Assembly: GCF_003071065.1 (NCBI RefSeq)
Contig: NZ_QCXX01000004.1
Coordinates: 496,614-560,613, forward strand
DNA from: Sphingobacterium athyrii
Lineage (GTDB): Bacteria > Bacteroidota > Bacteroidia > Sphingobacteriales > Sphingobacteriaceae
DNA: 64,000 nt
Direction: 5' to 3'
This document shows, piece by piece, positions 9,721 through 19,483 of the stretch (within the stretch, counting starts at the first letter, position 1; each line of letters begins with the position of its first letter). Under the pieces are notes generated by a model that searched no databases, was not told the DNA's origin, and saw nothing but the letters and a program-made list of their open reading frames with translations. Both the position numbers and the translations under genes were made by a program.

Positions 9721-12700
9721 TGATGACCAGATTGATGCTGTTGATTAGGCTGTTTTGCTGTGCCTGTATGTTATTATTCGGAATGTTTTCCTATGGTCAA
9801 AAAATCCGTAAAACGATTGCTCTGGATACTGACTGGTTGACGATAATGGACCAAAAAGATTCTGCTAGGTATCGTGGATTTCACCGTTTGTCTTTTAAGA
9901 CAGATAAAGATTGGCGGAAAGTAAATGTCCCACATAATTGGGATAGCTACGAAGGATATCGCAGATTGCTGCATGGCAATTTACACGGTTACTCATGGTA
10001 TCGAAAAACTTTTTCTCTTAAACAGCAAAGGAATAAAAATAGGTTCTATTTATTTTTTGAGGGGGTAGGATCCTATGCAACAGTTTGGTTAAACGGCATA
10101 CAGGTAGGATATCATGCTGGGGGAAGAACCACATTTACACTTGATGTCACTGATGCGATCAAATTGGATGGGAGTCCCAATCTTTTGGCCGTTCGGGCAG
10201 ATCATCCGGCACATATTATGGATCTTCCTTGGGTGGATGGAGGCTGTTCGACAGAACGGGGATTTTCTGAAGGATCGCAGCCTATGGGAATTTTTCGTCC
10301 AGTGAGTCTATTGATCAAAAATGAAGTGTCTATTACGCCTTTTGGTGAACATTATTGGAATGATGAAACTATTGATCATAAGAAGGCGGTTGTACACCAA
10401 GTCGTGGAAGTGAGTAATAAAAGCCAAGTTAATAAAGATCTGGAGCTTATAACAGAGGTTTTGGACCAAAAAGGAAAACTAATTGTTCGATCTACATCAA
10501 AAGACCAGATCAAACGAAATGCTATAAAGGAAATTAGACTGAAAGATCTTGTTTTTACAAATCCACAATTATGGTCTGTGGCCTCACCCTATTTATATCG
10601 CATAAAAATGACGTTAAAAATAGGTCGACAGATCATAGACGAGATAGAAACACCTTACGGAATTCGCACTGTTCGCTGGTCAAAAGGGTTAAAACCATCC
10701 GGTGATCCACGTCTTTTAGTTAATGGAGCGCCAGTATTTATAAATGGTATAGCGGAATATGAGCATAAATTAGGGCAGTCACACGCCTTCGAAAAGGAAG
10801 AGATCGATTCCCGTATTAAGCAGATCAGAGCACTCGGGTTCAACTCCTTTCGTGATGCGCATCAACCCCATAACCTGCGTTATCAACAGGCATGGGATCA
10901 ACATGGTATTTTGTTATGGACACAGCTTGCGGCACACATCTGGTTTGATACGCCTGCATTTCGGGAGAACTTCAAGAGATTGCTGACAGAATGGGTGCGT
11001 GAACGTCGAAATAGTCCATCAGTAATTTTATGGGGACTTGAAAATGAAAGTACGCTTCCGGAAGATTTTGCACGTGAATGTACTGCGTTGATTCGCAAAT
11101 TAGATCCAACAGCATCTATACAACGTTTAGTAACCACATGTAATGGCGGTAGTGGGACCGATTGGGACGTACCGCAAAATTGGACAGGTACTTATGGGGG
11201 GGATCAAAAAACCTATGGTGACGATCTAAAAAAGCAACAGCTCGTGGGGGAATATGGTGCTTGGCGCAGTCTGGGGATGCATGCCGAACCGCCCTATCTA
11301 CCCAACGAAAATAATTACAATGAAGAACGTTTTGCTGATATTTTACAGACCAAGGTACGTTTGGCAGAGTCTGTGAAAGATAGCGCTGTTGGCCATTATC
11401 TATGGCTTTGGAACTCACATGATAATCCTGGCCGTATCCAGGGGGGAGAAGGAAATCGAGAGATTGATCGGATTGGGCCGGTTAATTATAAAGGGTTGTT
11501 GACACCCTGGGGGGAGCCCACAGATGCGTATTATATGTATCTATCGCATTATGGTAAGAAAGAGCAACCTATGCTGTATATCGCCATGCATTCTTGGCCG
11601 AATCGTTGGTTGACCCCTGGGATAAAAGACAATATTCGTATTTTTTCGAATTGTGATGAAGTCGAACTTTTCAACGATCTCGGTTCATTATCGCTTGGAA
11701 AAAAACAACATCCCGGATTTGGTCGGCATTTTGAATTTAACGGTGTTGATGTGAGATATAATGTCTTGTACGCCGAAGGAAGAATAGGAGGAGAAGTTGT
11801 TAGCCGTGATACCATTATACTACAGAACTTTCCTGAAAGTCCACATTTTGGTGACTTGTATAAGACTCCATCAGAGATTCTAAAACCAGATCCAGGATAT
11901 CACTATCTCTATCGCGTGAATTGCGGCGGCGATAATTATACAGATGAATATGGGGGAAACTGGACAGCTGACCAACCTTATCGATCCGAACTGGGCTGGG
12001 GCAGTAAATCCTGGGCAGATCATTTTGAAGGGATGAACACTAATTTTGCCAGCCAACGAATAATTTTTGATCCAATTAAAGGAACTAAAGACTGGCCGCT
12101 TTTTCAGACCTTTCGCTATGGGCTTGATAAGTTGGGCTATCAGTTTGACGTACCCAATGGAGATTATTTCGTCGAATTATATTTTGCCGAACCCTGGTAC
12201 GGAAAATTTTCACCCGGAAAAGGAGATCGTATTTTTGATATCGCCATTAATGGTCAAGTTGTGGAAGATCAGTTTGATATTTATAAAAACGCTGGATTCC
12301 AGCAGGCCTTAAAAAAAAGCTATCCTATTAAAGTCATGAATGGAAAGATTGTGATTAATTTTCCACGTATTTATGCTGGTCAGGCGGTGATCCAGGCCAT
12401 TGCTATTGCATCAAAAGAAAACAGGACAATCTTATCGCTTGATCAAAAGCATTATAATCTTGAATTAGGGAATCAAGATATTAAGCTCCACAGCTGGTTG
12501 GATATAGGTAGTGTATTGAAAAAGGAAGGGAATAAGGTAACATCGTTTTTTTCATTGCCATCATTCTTGTTTGGCTCAGAATATTTCGAGTTGGATAGTA
12601 ATCGAGCCTATCGTCTACGCTTTAAAGAGCCTACCAATGTTTTCTTATTGGGGGGTAATCAGCCTGATGATTTTGAACAGACCAAAGACAGTGTGCAATT

Positions 12701-13223
12701 GAATACAGGGAAATATCTGGCGGTATTCCGTAAGGTATTGCAGGCAGGCGAGGAGCTTTCCATAACGGCCAAGACGCAAGGGGAAATTCTGGTCTTTCAG
12801 CAGCAAAGCGGTCTTCTGCCAGTTTATGACTTGAAAGAGGTGAAAAACTATAAGGCCTATCAAAGTAGCTGGCGCGACGGTGTTTCCGAAATCGAGCTTG
12901 CAGGACAAAAGCGTTTGGTATTCAACAATCAAGGAGGTTATATCGGTTGGCAGTTTCAGGTTGGAGCGGCAGATGTGTATGCGTTATCGATTAAGTATCA
13001 TAATCCATTTAAAGAAGCACGTCGTGGTTATTATGAAATTTTGGACAAAGATAAGCATGTGCTAGTGCCTAAAGCTCCAATACAATTGGAACCTACACGT
13101 GTAGGCAAATGGAATTATATCAATACTGATACAAAGACAATGATTAATGCGGGTACCTATTTTGTTAAACTATACTCTTCTGATTTAGAGGGTGTTATTG
13201 TTGATAATTTAGAGGTTAAATAG
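9720..13223 (+). CDS. GH2 glycoside hydrolase with malectin and C-terminal CBM-like domains
   Basis: A 1167-residue exported GH2 enzyme. After the signal peptide come a sugar-binding sandwich, with a characteristic WVDGGCSTERGFSEGSQP stretch, an immunoglobulin-like domain and a TIM barrel. The acid/base is E443 in WGLENES and the nucleophile is E511 in VGEYGAW. A DUF4982-like segment is followed by a malectin domain at about residues 729-897 (NCGGDNYTDEYGGNW, FVELYFAEPWYG). A beta-sandwich resembling CBM6/35 domains closes the protein from about 1043. The substrate is uncertain: beta-galactosidase, beta-glucuronidase and alpha-L-arabinopyranosidase are all known for GH2 enzymes in pectin loci. 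The start overlaps the GH95 stop as TAATG. The gene is followed by a 177-base gap before DUF3826. Confidence 0.85.
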   Translation: MMTRLMLLIRLFCCACMLLFGMFSYGQKIRKTIALDTDWLTIMDQKDSARYRGFHRLSFKTDKDWRKVNVPHNWDSYEGYRRLLHGNLHGYSWYRKTFSLKQQRNKNRFYLFFEGVGSYATVWLNGIQVGYHAGGRTTFTLDVTDAIKLDGSPNLLAVRADHPAHIMDLPWVDGGCSTERGFSEGSQPMGIFRPVSLLIKNEVSITPFGEHYWNDETIDHKKAVVHQVVEVSNKSQVNKDLELITEVLDQKGKLIVRSTSKDQIKRNAIKEIRLKDLVFTNPQLWSVASPYLYRIKMTLKIGRQIIDEIETPYGIRTVRWSKGLKPSGDPRLLVNGAPVFINGIAEYEHKLGQSHAFEKEEIDSRIKQIRALGFNSFRDAHQPHNLRYQQAWDQHGILLWTQLAAHIWFDTPAFRENFKRLLTEWVRERRNSPSVILWGLENESTLPEDFARECTALIRKLDPTASIQRLVTTCNGGSGTDWDVPQNWTGTYGGDQKTYGDDLKKQQLVGEYGAWRSLGMHAEPPYLPNENNYNEERFADILQTKVRLAESVKDSAVGHYLWLWNSHDNPGRIQGGEGNREIDRIGPVNYKGLLTPWGEPTDAYYMYLSHYGKKEQPMLYIAMHSWPNRWLTPGIKDNIRIFSNCDEVELFNDLGSLSLGKKQHPGFGRHFEFNGVDVRYNVLYAEGRIGGEVVSRDTIILQNFPESPHFGDLYKTPSEILKPDPGYHYLYRVNCGGDNYTDEYGGNWTADQPYRSELGWGSKSWADHFEGMNTNFASQRIIFDPIKGTKDWPLFQTFRYGLDKLGYQFDVPNGDYFVELYFAEPWYGKFSPGKGDRIFDIAINGQVVEDQFDIYKNAGFQQALKKSYPIKVMNGKIVINFPRIYAGQAVIQAIAIASKENRTILSLDQKHYNLELGNQDIKLHSWLDIGSVLKKEGNKVTSFFSLPSFLFGSEYFELDSNRAYRLRFKEPTNVFLLGGNQPDDFEQTKDSVQLNTGKYLAVFRKVLQAGEELSITAKTQGEILVFQQQSGLLPVYDLKEVKNYKAYQSSWRDGVSEIELAGQKRLVFNNQGGYIGWQFQVGAADVYALSIKYHNPFKEARRGYYEILDKDKHVLVPKAPIQLEPTRVGKWNYINTDTKTMINAGTYFVKLYSSDLEGVIVDNLEVK

Positions 13224-13400
13224 CCTAGCTGCCAGCATAGTACATGACGGTTGTCAATAAAATTTTCAGTTATATTGAAGACTCAAAAATTCTTTAATGT
13301 CATTTTGAAGTTTATTTGAGCGTTTATAGAAGAAAATAAAGGTAAGGGACTTTATTTAATGTTTAATAATAACCAAAAAGGGATAAACTATTTCATGCCT

Positions 13401-14009
13401 ATGAAACGTTTTGCATTACTCATGTTTTTATTTTTAAGTGTATCTATGACATTTAGTCAAACAGAAGACGCTTATTGGAAAACCATTACAGATCGATCCG
13501 AAAAAATTGTAGCTAAATTGGCGTTACAGGATCAAGCCAAACAAGAAAAAGCCGTTCACATTATTCGTGATCAGTATTATCTTTTAAATGCTTGTTATTC
13601 ACTTCGGGATTTAAAAATTAAGGAGAATACGGATAAGAGCCTAAAAGAGCAGATCACGCAGGAGACGCTACAGGAAACTACCAATTTAAATCAAGCGTTT
13701 GTGAAACGGCTAAAGGAGGTTTTAACAGACCCAGAAGTTGAGGCCGTTAAAAACGGTATGACCTATAATGTCTATCCGAATACTGTGAAAGCTTACCAGG
13801 ATATGATTCCTCGACTCACAAAAGACGAAGTGCATATGATCGACAGCTTGCTTTATGAAGCACGGGATTTTGCGATGCAGGCTGAATCTTCGGAAAAAAA
13901 ACACGCTTGGTTTGGTAAATACAAAGGCAAAATCAATAACTATTTAGCGTCTCATGGCTATAACCTAAAGGAAGAAGGCGATAAGTGGGCTGCGAGATTA
14001 AAAAAATAA
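13401..14009 (+). CDS. DUF3826 exported protein
   Basis: A small exported protein of the DUF3826 type, common in Bacteroidota pectin loci and of unknown function. I chose the ATG at 13401 (MKRFALLMFLFLSV...FSQ) because it directly gives a typical Sec signal peptide. In-frame ATGs at 13359 and 13395 would add 14 or 2 residues. The mature part is helical and charged, with the segment DQYYLLNACYSLRD near residues 55-70 and a mid-region EVEAVKNGMTYNVYPNTV. The helical pattern suggests a binding or chaperone-like periplasmic role rather than an enzyme, but that is inference. It sits 27 bases before SusC1, so it is probably expressed with the transporter. Confidence 0.75.
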   Translation: MKRFALLMFLFLSVSMTFSQTEDAYWKTITDRSEKIVAKLALQDQAKQEKAVHIIRDQYYLLNACYSLRDLKIKENTDKSLKEQITQETLQETTNLNQAFVKRLKEVLTDPEVEAVKNGMTYNVYPNTVKAYQDMIPRLTKDEVHMIDSLLYEARDFAMQAESSEKKHAWFGKYKGKINNYLASHGYNLKEEGDKWAARLKK

Positions 14010-14036
14010 CCCAGTAAATAAACTAATACCCAAATT

Positions 14037-17000
14037 ATGAATCAGCTCATATTCCCGAGTAAATCCTCTAAAAGGTTGGCACAACTGCTGGCTATTGGAA
14101 TAATGACTGGCGGGATCATTCCGTCATACTCCTATGGAGTAAATCTAAGTGAATACAATTTAAACTTTTTTAAGAATATAACAGGAAAGGTTGTTGATCA
14201 AAATGGAAAACCGCTTGCCGGAGTAACGATATCCATTAAGGGATCAAAGACCGCGACTTCAACAGATGCAGATGGTACATTTAGACTGAACTTGCCTGTT
14301 GGAAACGAGATTTTGGTGCTCAATTTTGTTGGTTATAAAAGACTTGAAATTCCAGTTGGAAACCAAAGTGTATTGAATATACGCATGGAAGCCGATAGTC
14401 AGGAACTCGAAGAGGTTGTTGCTGTTGGTTACACCACGCAGAAAAAAGCGCATTTAACGGGCTCTGTCGTAGCGATTAAAGCGGAGGAAATCGAAGATTT
14501 ACCCTCGACGAATGTGGGTGCAACATTGGCGGGCCGGGTTGCAGGACTTAGTGTTAGCGGAGGAACGAGTCGTCCGGGATCAAAAGCTACGTTAACAATC
14601 AGAAAACCAATGGGGCCGAGTAAGGATGGTGGTACCACAGACCCGCTATATGTTATCGATGGTGTGGTGCAGGTGGATGGCCAAAATCAACCTGATGCAA
14701 CCTTGTTTAGTAATTTGGATGCTTCGGAGATTGAAAGTATTTCTTTTTTGAAAGATGGTGCGGCTGCCGTATACGGTGTTCGAGGGGCTAATGGTGTGGT
14801 GTTGGTGACGACAAAAAAAGGAAAAGTAGGTACGCCGAAGATCAGTTACAATGGTTCGTATGCAATAAATGATGCAACTTATCGGACGAAAGTGTTGGAT
14901 GCTTACCAGTTTGGGAATTATTTTAATATTTTGAACGGCCCGAATGGGAATTATAATGCGGTTACGGATCCTACAAAGCCCGAGCATAAGAATTACTTTT
15001 TTTCTCAAGATGAATTGGATTATTTTAAAGGCCACTCCTACAATTGGTTGGATGATGCTTGGAAAGCAAGTTATCTGACGCGGCATTCCGTGAATATTTC
15101 GGGCGGGGCAGATAAAGCGACCTATTTTGCCAATGTGGCCTATAACAAGCAAAACGGTAATTTAGGGACCTTGGATTATGATCGTTGGAATTTCCGGGCC
15201 GGTAGTGATATCCGGGTGGCTAGTAATTTTAAAGTAGGTATACAGGTGTCTGGAAATACGGGTAATCAGCAGAAGACCTTTAACAAGATTGGTGGTGAAA
15301 ACGATGATAATGATTATCGTAATCTCCTGTTAGCCTCACCTTATATACCAGCTTATATCAATGGTCTGCCTGTGCGTTTACCAGGAACTGTTGGTGCTAG
15401 TGATTTATCGTCCTATCATTATTTTGAGTTGCAAAAGTTAGCCAATTTGGCGACAACAGATTCACGTCAATTTAGTATCAACTTGAATGGTGAATACCAA
15501 GCACCTTGGTTAAAAGGCTTAACGTTAAGAGGATCTTATAACAAAAATTATAAGAATGACCGGGGCACGCAAATTGGTACCAAATATCAAACTTATACAT
15601 TCGATCAGCGAAGTGGACAATATGGTCATATTTATGATGATAACGTCAGTGGTGCGAAGGCTGCAAGCTATAGTAATGGTAATCGGGTTTATTTTTCGAA
15701 TGCGGCAGGCAATAATTATCAAGCCAACTTTACAGCGACATATGATAAACAATGGAAACAACATAATTTCTCCGGTTTATTTTCGGTAGAAAAAGCTGAA
15801 GCGAATTCTTCGCAAGAAGACGTCTGGAAAGATAGCCCGCTTTCCAATACCAACGGGCAGTTCGGAACAGCCTTCGGGGCTGTTGATGGGCGTACCGCAG
15901 CGTATGAGTCGGGCACCCTTGGATATGTCGGCCGTTTAAATTATCGTTATAGTGATAAATACCTTGCCGAAGTGCTATTTCGTTCGGATGCGTCCACAAA
16001 ATTTGCCCCCGAACATTATTGGGGGAAATTTTATAATATTTCTGTGGGTTGGGTAATCAGCGAAGAAGACTTCTTTCATGTCAAAGCTATTGATTATTTG
16101 AAATTACGTGTATCACATGGTAAGCTGGGTAATGATCAAACTAAGGCTTGGGGTTGGTTACAACGTTATACTTATCAACAGGGAAAAGGGGCTGTATTTG
16201 GGGACAACAATAACAATGTCGATGCAAGTACTGGGCTGAGAATGGAGAAATCCCCTAATCGGGATGCGACTTGGGCAGATGAATACAAAAACAATATTGG
16301 TATCGATGCTCGATTCTTGAATAACCGATTGTCAGCTACGATTGATGGTTACTATAATAAGGGTGTAAATTTGTTGGTCGAACGTACAGCTAATATTCCG
16401 GTTACTGTCGGTGGAACGGTCGCAGCCGAAAACTATGGTAAGAAAAACACCTTTGGTCTCGACTTTGATTTGGGATGGCGAGATAAAGTGAACGAGGTTA
16501 GCTATGGTGTCAGTGCACGCTTATCTTGGTGGAATGACAAAGTGATTCAAGACAATTTTAATGATGTTGATATTTTAAAACCATGGATAGCACATCCTAA
16601 TGGACCTTCGGACAATGGTGCCTGGGGGTACGATTATTTGGGTATGTTCAAGACACAAGAGGATATTGAGCGCTATGTAAATCAATACAATATTACCCAA
16701 GTTTTTGATCAACCTGTTAATCGGTTGAGGCCGGGTATGTTATACTATCGCGATGTTCGCGGCCCCATACAAGCCGACGGAACTTTTGCAGCACCTGATG
16801 GCATCATCGATCAAAATGATCAGATTCAATTGGCAAAGAATGCAACAAATCATTATTCTCTTGGTATGACGTTAAGGGTTGGTTACAAAGGGTTTAGTGT
16901 AGAATCGGTAATCACAGGCTCCTTTGGCGGTTACAACGAAATTACCGAACGTAAGCCGTTGAATACTGACATTTCTAGGGTATATCAAAATGTACCGGCA

Positions 17001-17321
17001 ATATGGGGAAATATTTATGATCCTGAGTTAAATCCGACAGGAACGATGCCCAATCCGTTTTGGGCTTCTATTTATGACGTAAGGTCAAGTTTCTGGACTG
17101 TTCCGGCTTTTCAGTTGCGTATGAGTAGCCTTAATGTCGGATACAAGTTTCCTGAAAAGCTGGTTAAATATCTAAAAGTATCAAATATGAGAGCATATAT
17201 CAGTGCAGTGAATCCTTTTATACTGTACAATCCATTCAGTTATAAAGACGGAAATGGTGCCGCTTGGGATGTTTATCCAAATTTGAAAACTTATTCTTTT
17301 GGTCTTAACGTGACTTTATAA
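14037..17321 (+). CDS. SusC-family TonB-dependent outer-membrane transporter 1
   Basis: A 1094-residue TonB-dependent oligosaccharide porin of the SusC/RagA type. After the export signal, a carboxypeptidase-regulatory-like domain starts at ITGKVVDQNGKPLAGVTISIKG. A TonB-box-like EEVVAVGYTTQKK leads into the plug, with the SusC signature DPLYVIDGV and IESISFLKDGAAAVYGVRGANGVVLVTT. A 22-strand barrel follows, ending in an aromatic FGLNVTL C-terminus typical for BAM insertion. With its SusD partner, 8 bases downstream, it imports oligosaccharides released at the surface. It differs clearly from the second SusC of the locus, so the two pairs probably take different oligosaccharides. There is no STN domain, so direct anti-sigma signalling through this receptor is unlikely. 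Confidence 0.95.
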   Translation: MNQLIFPSKSSKRLAQLLAIGIMTGGIIPSYSYGVNLSEYNLNFFKNITGKVVDQNGKPLAGVTISIKGSKTATSTDADGTFRLNLPVGNEILVLNFVGYKRLEIPVGNQSVLNIRMEADSQELEEVVAVGYTTQKKAHLTGSVVAIKAEEIEDLPSTNVGATLAGRVAGLSVSGGTSRPGSKATLTIRKPMGPSKDGGTTDPLYVIDGVVQVDGQNQPDATLFSNLDASEIESISFLKDGAAAVYGVRGANGVVLVTTKKGKVGTPKISYNGSYAINDATYRTKVLDAYQFGNYFNILNGPNGNYNAVTDPTKPEHKNYFFSQDELDYFKGHSYNWLDDAWKASYLTRHSVNISGGADKATYFANVAYNKQNGNLGTLDYDRWNFRAGSDIRVASNFKVGIQVSGNTGNQQKTFNKIGGENDDNDYRNLLLASPYIPAYINGLPVRLPGTVGASDLSSYHYFELQKLANLATTDSRQFSINLNGEYQAPWLKGLTLRGSYNKNYKNDRGTQIGTKYQTYTFDQRSGQYGHIYDDNVSGAKAASYSNGNRVYFSNAAGNNYQANFTATYDKQWKQHNFSGLFSVEKAEANSSQEDVWKDSPLSNTNGQFGTAFGAVDGRTAAYESGTLGYVGRLNYRYSDKYLAEVLFRSDASTKFAPEHYWGKFYNISVGWVISEEDFFHVKAIDYLKLRVSHGKLGNDQTKAWGWLQRYTYQQGKGAVFGDNNNNVDASTGLRMEKSPNRDATWADEYKNNIGIDARFLNNRLSATIDGYYNKGVNLLVERTANIPVTVGGTVAAENYGKKNTFGLDFDLGWRDKVNEVSYGVSARLSWWNDKVIQDNFNDVDILKPWIAHPNGPSDNGAWGYDYLGMFKTQEDIERYVNQYNITQVFDQPVNRLRPGMLYYRDVRGPIQADGTFAAPDGIIDQNDQIQLAKNATNHYSLGMTLRVGYKGFSVESVITGSFGGYNEITERKPLNTDISRVYQNVPAIWGNIYDPELNPTGTMPNPFWASIYDVRSSFWTVPAFQLRMSSLNVGYKFPEKLVKYLKVSNMRAYISAVNPFILYNPFSYKDGNGAAWDVYPNLKTYSFGLNVTL

Positions 17322-17329
17322 TTTGAGAA

Positions 17330-19363
17330 ATGAAAAAATTAACAATTTTAAATATAGGGCTTCTGTGTTTGCTTTTGACCAATCAAGCCTGTAAAGATAA
17401 TTTTCTGGAAGAAAAGACGGATTTTGGAGCTGTAGGTGAAGATCAGGTGTTTAAAGATCCAATCTTGGCTGGAGCCTATGTAGATTATGTATATGGTTTA
17501 TTCTTGCCGCCAAATAATGCACAATCATTTGTCGCAACGCAGGATGCCGCTGAGAATGGAGGGTACACAAATACCTTTACACAAACGACGGATGAACTGG
17601 CAGGCGAGACAGCTTTTAATAAGACATGGAATGTCATTTCTTATGTCAATGACAATGCCAACAAGTACTTTGGTCAGCGGATGACGGCAAGTGTTGCCAA
17701 CAATGTGTGGACCAGGATGAAAGAGATCAATGTTTTTTTAGAAAAAATTGATCAGGGGGGGATTGATGAGGCAACGCGCAATCAGATGAAAGGGCAAATG
17801 TACTTTTGGCGTGCCTTTCAATATTTTCAATTGGTGCGTATGTACGGTGGAGTGCCTTTGGTTCTTGGATCGCAAACTCCAACAGTTGTAAATAATGATG
17901 CTAACTCCGTTCCTCGAAGCACAACGTCAGAGTGTATTGAACAAATCGTGAGAGATTTGGATATGGCGAAGAGTTTATTACCTGGTAAATGGAATGCTGC
18001 AAATTGGGGCCGCATTACCAGTGGTGCAGCCGCAGCGTTAAAAGGACGCGTGCTCTTGACATATGCCAGCCCGCAATTTAATCCAAATGACTCACGCGAT
18101 CGTTGGGAAGCAGCATACACTGCAAATGTAGAAGCCAAAACTTTATTGGAGCAAAATGGTTTTGGATTATTCCAGACAGGTGGTTCAACAGATGGAAAAG
18201 CTTGGGCCAATATGTTTATGCAAGAAGGTACAGCAAACACAGAAGCCGTTATCGTATATGGATTTAACACTGGTACAGCAACAGCTAATGGTGTTAAAAA
18301 CAATGGTTGGGAACAGGTGATTCGACCTCGAGCAATTTCTGGCTCAGGTTCGATTGCTCCGACTAAGCAAATTTTAGATGCTTTTCCGATGTTAGACGGT
18401 AAAAATATTGATGACCCGACATCAAAATATACCTATGATGCGAAGAAATTTTATAAAAACCGGGATCCACGCTTTGACAAGACTTTTGTTTATAATGGAG
18501 CGCTATTCCCTTATGCCGATGGACCGAACTATCGTCAATGGACCTATTATTGGAAAAATGAGAACGGTACTGCTTATTTATCTACTGAAGGATCGGGATT
18601 GAATGCCAGTGGTCTTTATTTAAGGAAAGGTTCTAACCCGAGTGCAAACAATAGGTCTAATGGAGGATCTGGTTTTCAACAAAGCGGTACAGACTTTATT
18701 GAATTACGTTTTGCAGAGGTAGTTTTGAATTTGGCGGAATCTGCTATCGGTTCGGATAAATTAGCCGAAGGATTGGAAGGAATCAAGGAAATTCGTAAAC
18801 GTGCAGGACTTGAAGTTGGCGATGGATCATATGGTTTAGCCTCTGTTGCAGGAAATCGTGATAAATTATTTGGAGCAGTGATCAATGAAAGAAAACTAGA
18901 GTTTGCTTATGAGGGTAAGCGTTTTTACGATCTTAGACGCTGGAAGTTATTTGAAAAAGATTCGCCAACAGCTAAACGTATTGGCGTAAAACCATTGAAT
19001 GGGACGAGAAGAACAGGTATATTGATTACATTTAAAAATAAAGATGCTGAATATAAAGGGGATAAAGACCCTTTGTTGAGAGATAAGAATGGTAATTTGG
19101 TTGTTATAGAGCGCGAACCCGCCACTTATCCAGGAGATATCAAAAACCAAGATGAATACCTCGATTACCTTTACGATAATTATTTCACCATCACAGAAAA
19201 AGATGATTTGGATCCAATTAAGAACAACTGGGTTTTCACATGGTATCCGCAATACTATTTCTTCGGATTAAATCAAACAATCTTGTCTACTTCACCTTAT
19301 TTACAACAAACGACAGGTTGGGATAGCATGAATGGAGCAGGAACTTTTGACCCTTTGAAATAG
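17330..19363 (+). CDS. SusD/RagB-family surface glycan-binding lipoprotein 1
   Basis: A 677-residue SusD-like lipoprotein, the lid and glycan-binding partner of SusC1. The lipoprotein signal ends LLLTNQAC with the lipid-anchored cysteine, followed by a KDNFLEE surface-export-type acidic stretch. The TPR-type helices are visible (MYFWRAFQYFQLVRMYGGVPLV, GAAAALKGRVLLTYASPQFNP). The family C-terminal motif is NERKLEFAYEGKRFYDLRRWK. It is longer than most SusD proteins (about 500-600 residues), with extra sequence between the helical core and the C-terminus. A terminator-like hairpin follows 24 bases after the stop, so this gene probably ends the first transcription unit. Confidence 0.95.
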   Translation: MKKLTILNIGLLCLLLTNQACKDNFLEEKTDFGAVGEDQVFKDPILAGAYVDYVYGLFLPPNNAQSFVATQDAAENGGYTNTFTQTTDELAGETAFNKTWNVISYVNDNANKYFGQRMTASVANNVWTRMKEINVFLEKIDQGGIDEATRNQMKGQMYFWRAFQYFQLVRMYGGVPLVLGSQTPTVVNNDANSVPRSTTSECIEQIVRDLDMAKSLLPGKWNAANWGRITSGAAAALKGRVLLTYASPQFNPNDSRDRWEAAYTANVEAKTLLEQNGFGLFQTGGSTDGKAWANMFMQEGTANTEAVIVYGFNTGTATANGVKNNGWEQVIRPRAISGSGSIAPTKQILDAFPMLDGKNIDDPTSKYTYDAKKFYKNRDPRFDKTFVYNGALFPYADGPNYRQWTYYWKNENGTAYLSTEGSGLNASGLYLRKGSNPSANNRSNGGSGFQQSGTDFIELRFAEVVLNLAESAIGSDKLAEGLEGIKEIRKRAGLEVGDGSYGLASVAGNRDKLFGAVINERKLEFAYEGKRFYDLRRWKLFEKDSPTAKRIGVKPLNGTRRTGILITFKNKDAEYKGDKDPLLRDKNGNLVVIEREPATYPGDIKNQDEYLDYLYDNYFTITEKDDLDPIKNNWVFTWYPQYYFFGLNQTILSTSPYLQQTTGWDSMNGAGTFDPLK

Positions 19364-19387
19364 GTTCCTTTTGCTTAAAATATTAAG

Positions 19388-19421
19388 GCAATGTATGTGA
19401 ATTGTGACATACATTGCTTTT
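19388..19421 (+). terminator. Rho-independent terminator after SusD1
   Basis: A perfect 11-bp inverted repeat, GCAATGTATGT (19388-19398) and ACATACATTGC (19407-19417), is separated by an 8-base loop and followed directly by TTTT (19418-19421). It lies 24 bases past the SusD1 stop and before the first pectate lyase, in the right place to end or attenuate the first transcription unit. The stem is AT-rich, so termination may be partial. Confidence 0.7.
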
Positions 19422-19440
19422 AATAAATGTACAATTGACA

Positions 19441-19448
19441 TATATTTG
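19441..19448 (+). promoter_or_regulatory. Bacteroidota -7 promoter box before pectate lyase 1
   Basis: TATATTTG matches the Bacteroidota -7 consensus TAnnTTTG exactly and lies 35 bases before the pectate lyase ATG, giving a leader of roughly 25-30 bases. The -33 element is weak: a TTTT at 19418-19421 sits 19 bases upstream and overlaps the terminator tail. Together with the hairpin it suggests a new transcription unit begins here. Confidence 0.45.
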
Positions 19449-19483
19449 AAATAGAAATTATAAATCCTACTAACTAGATAAAC

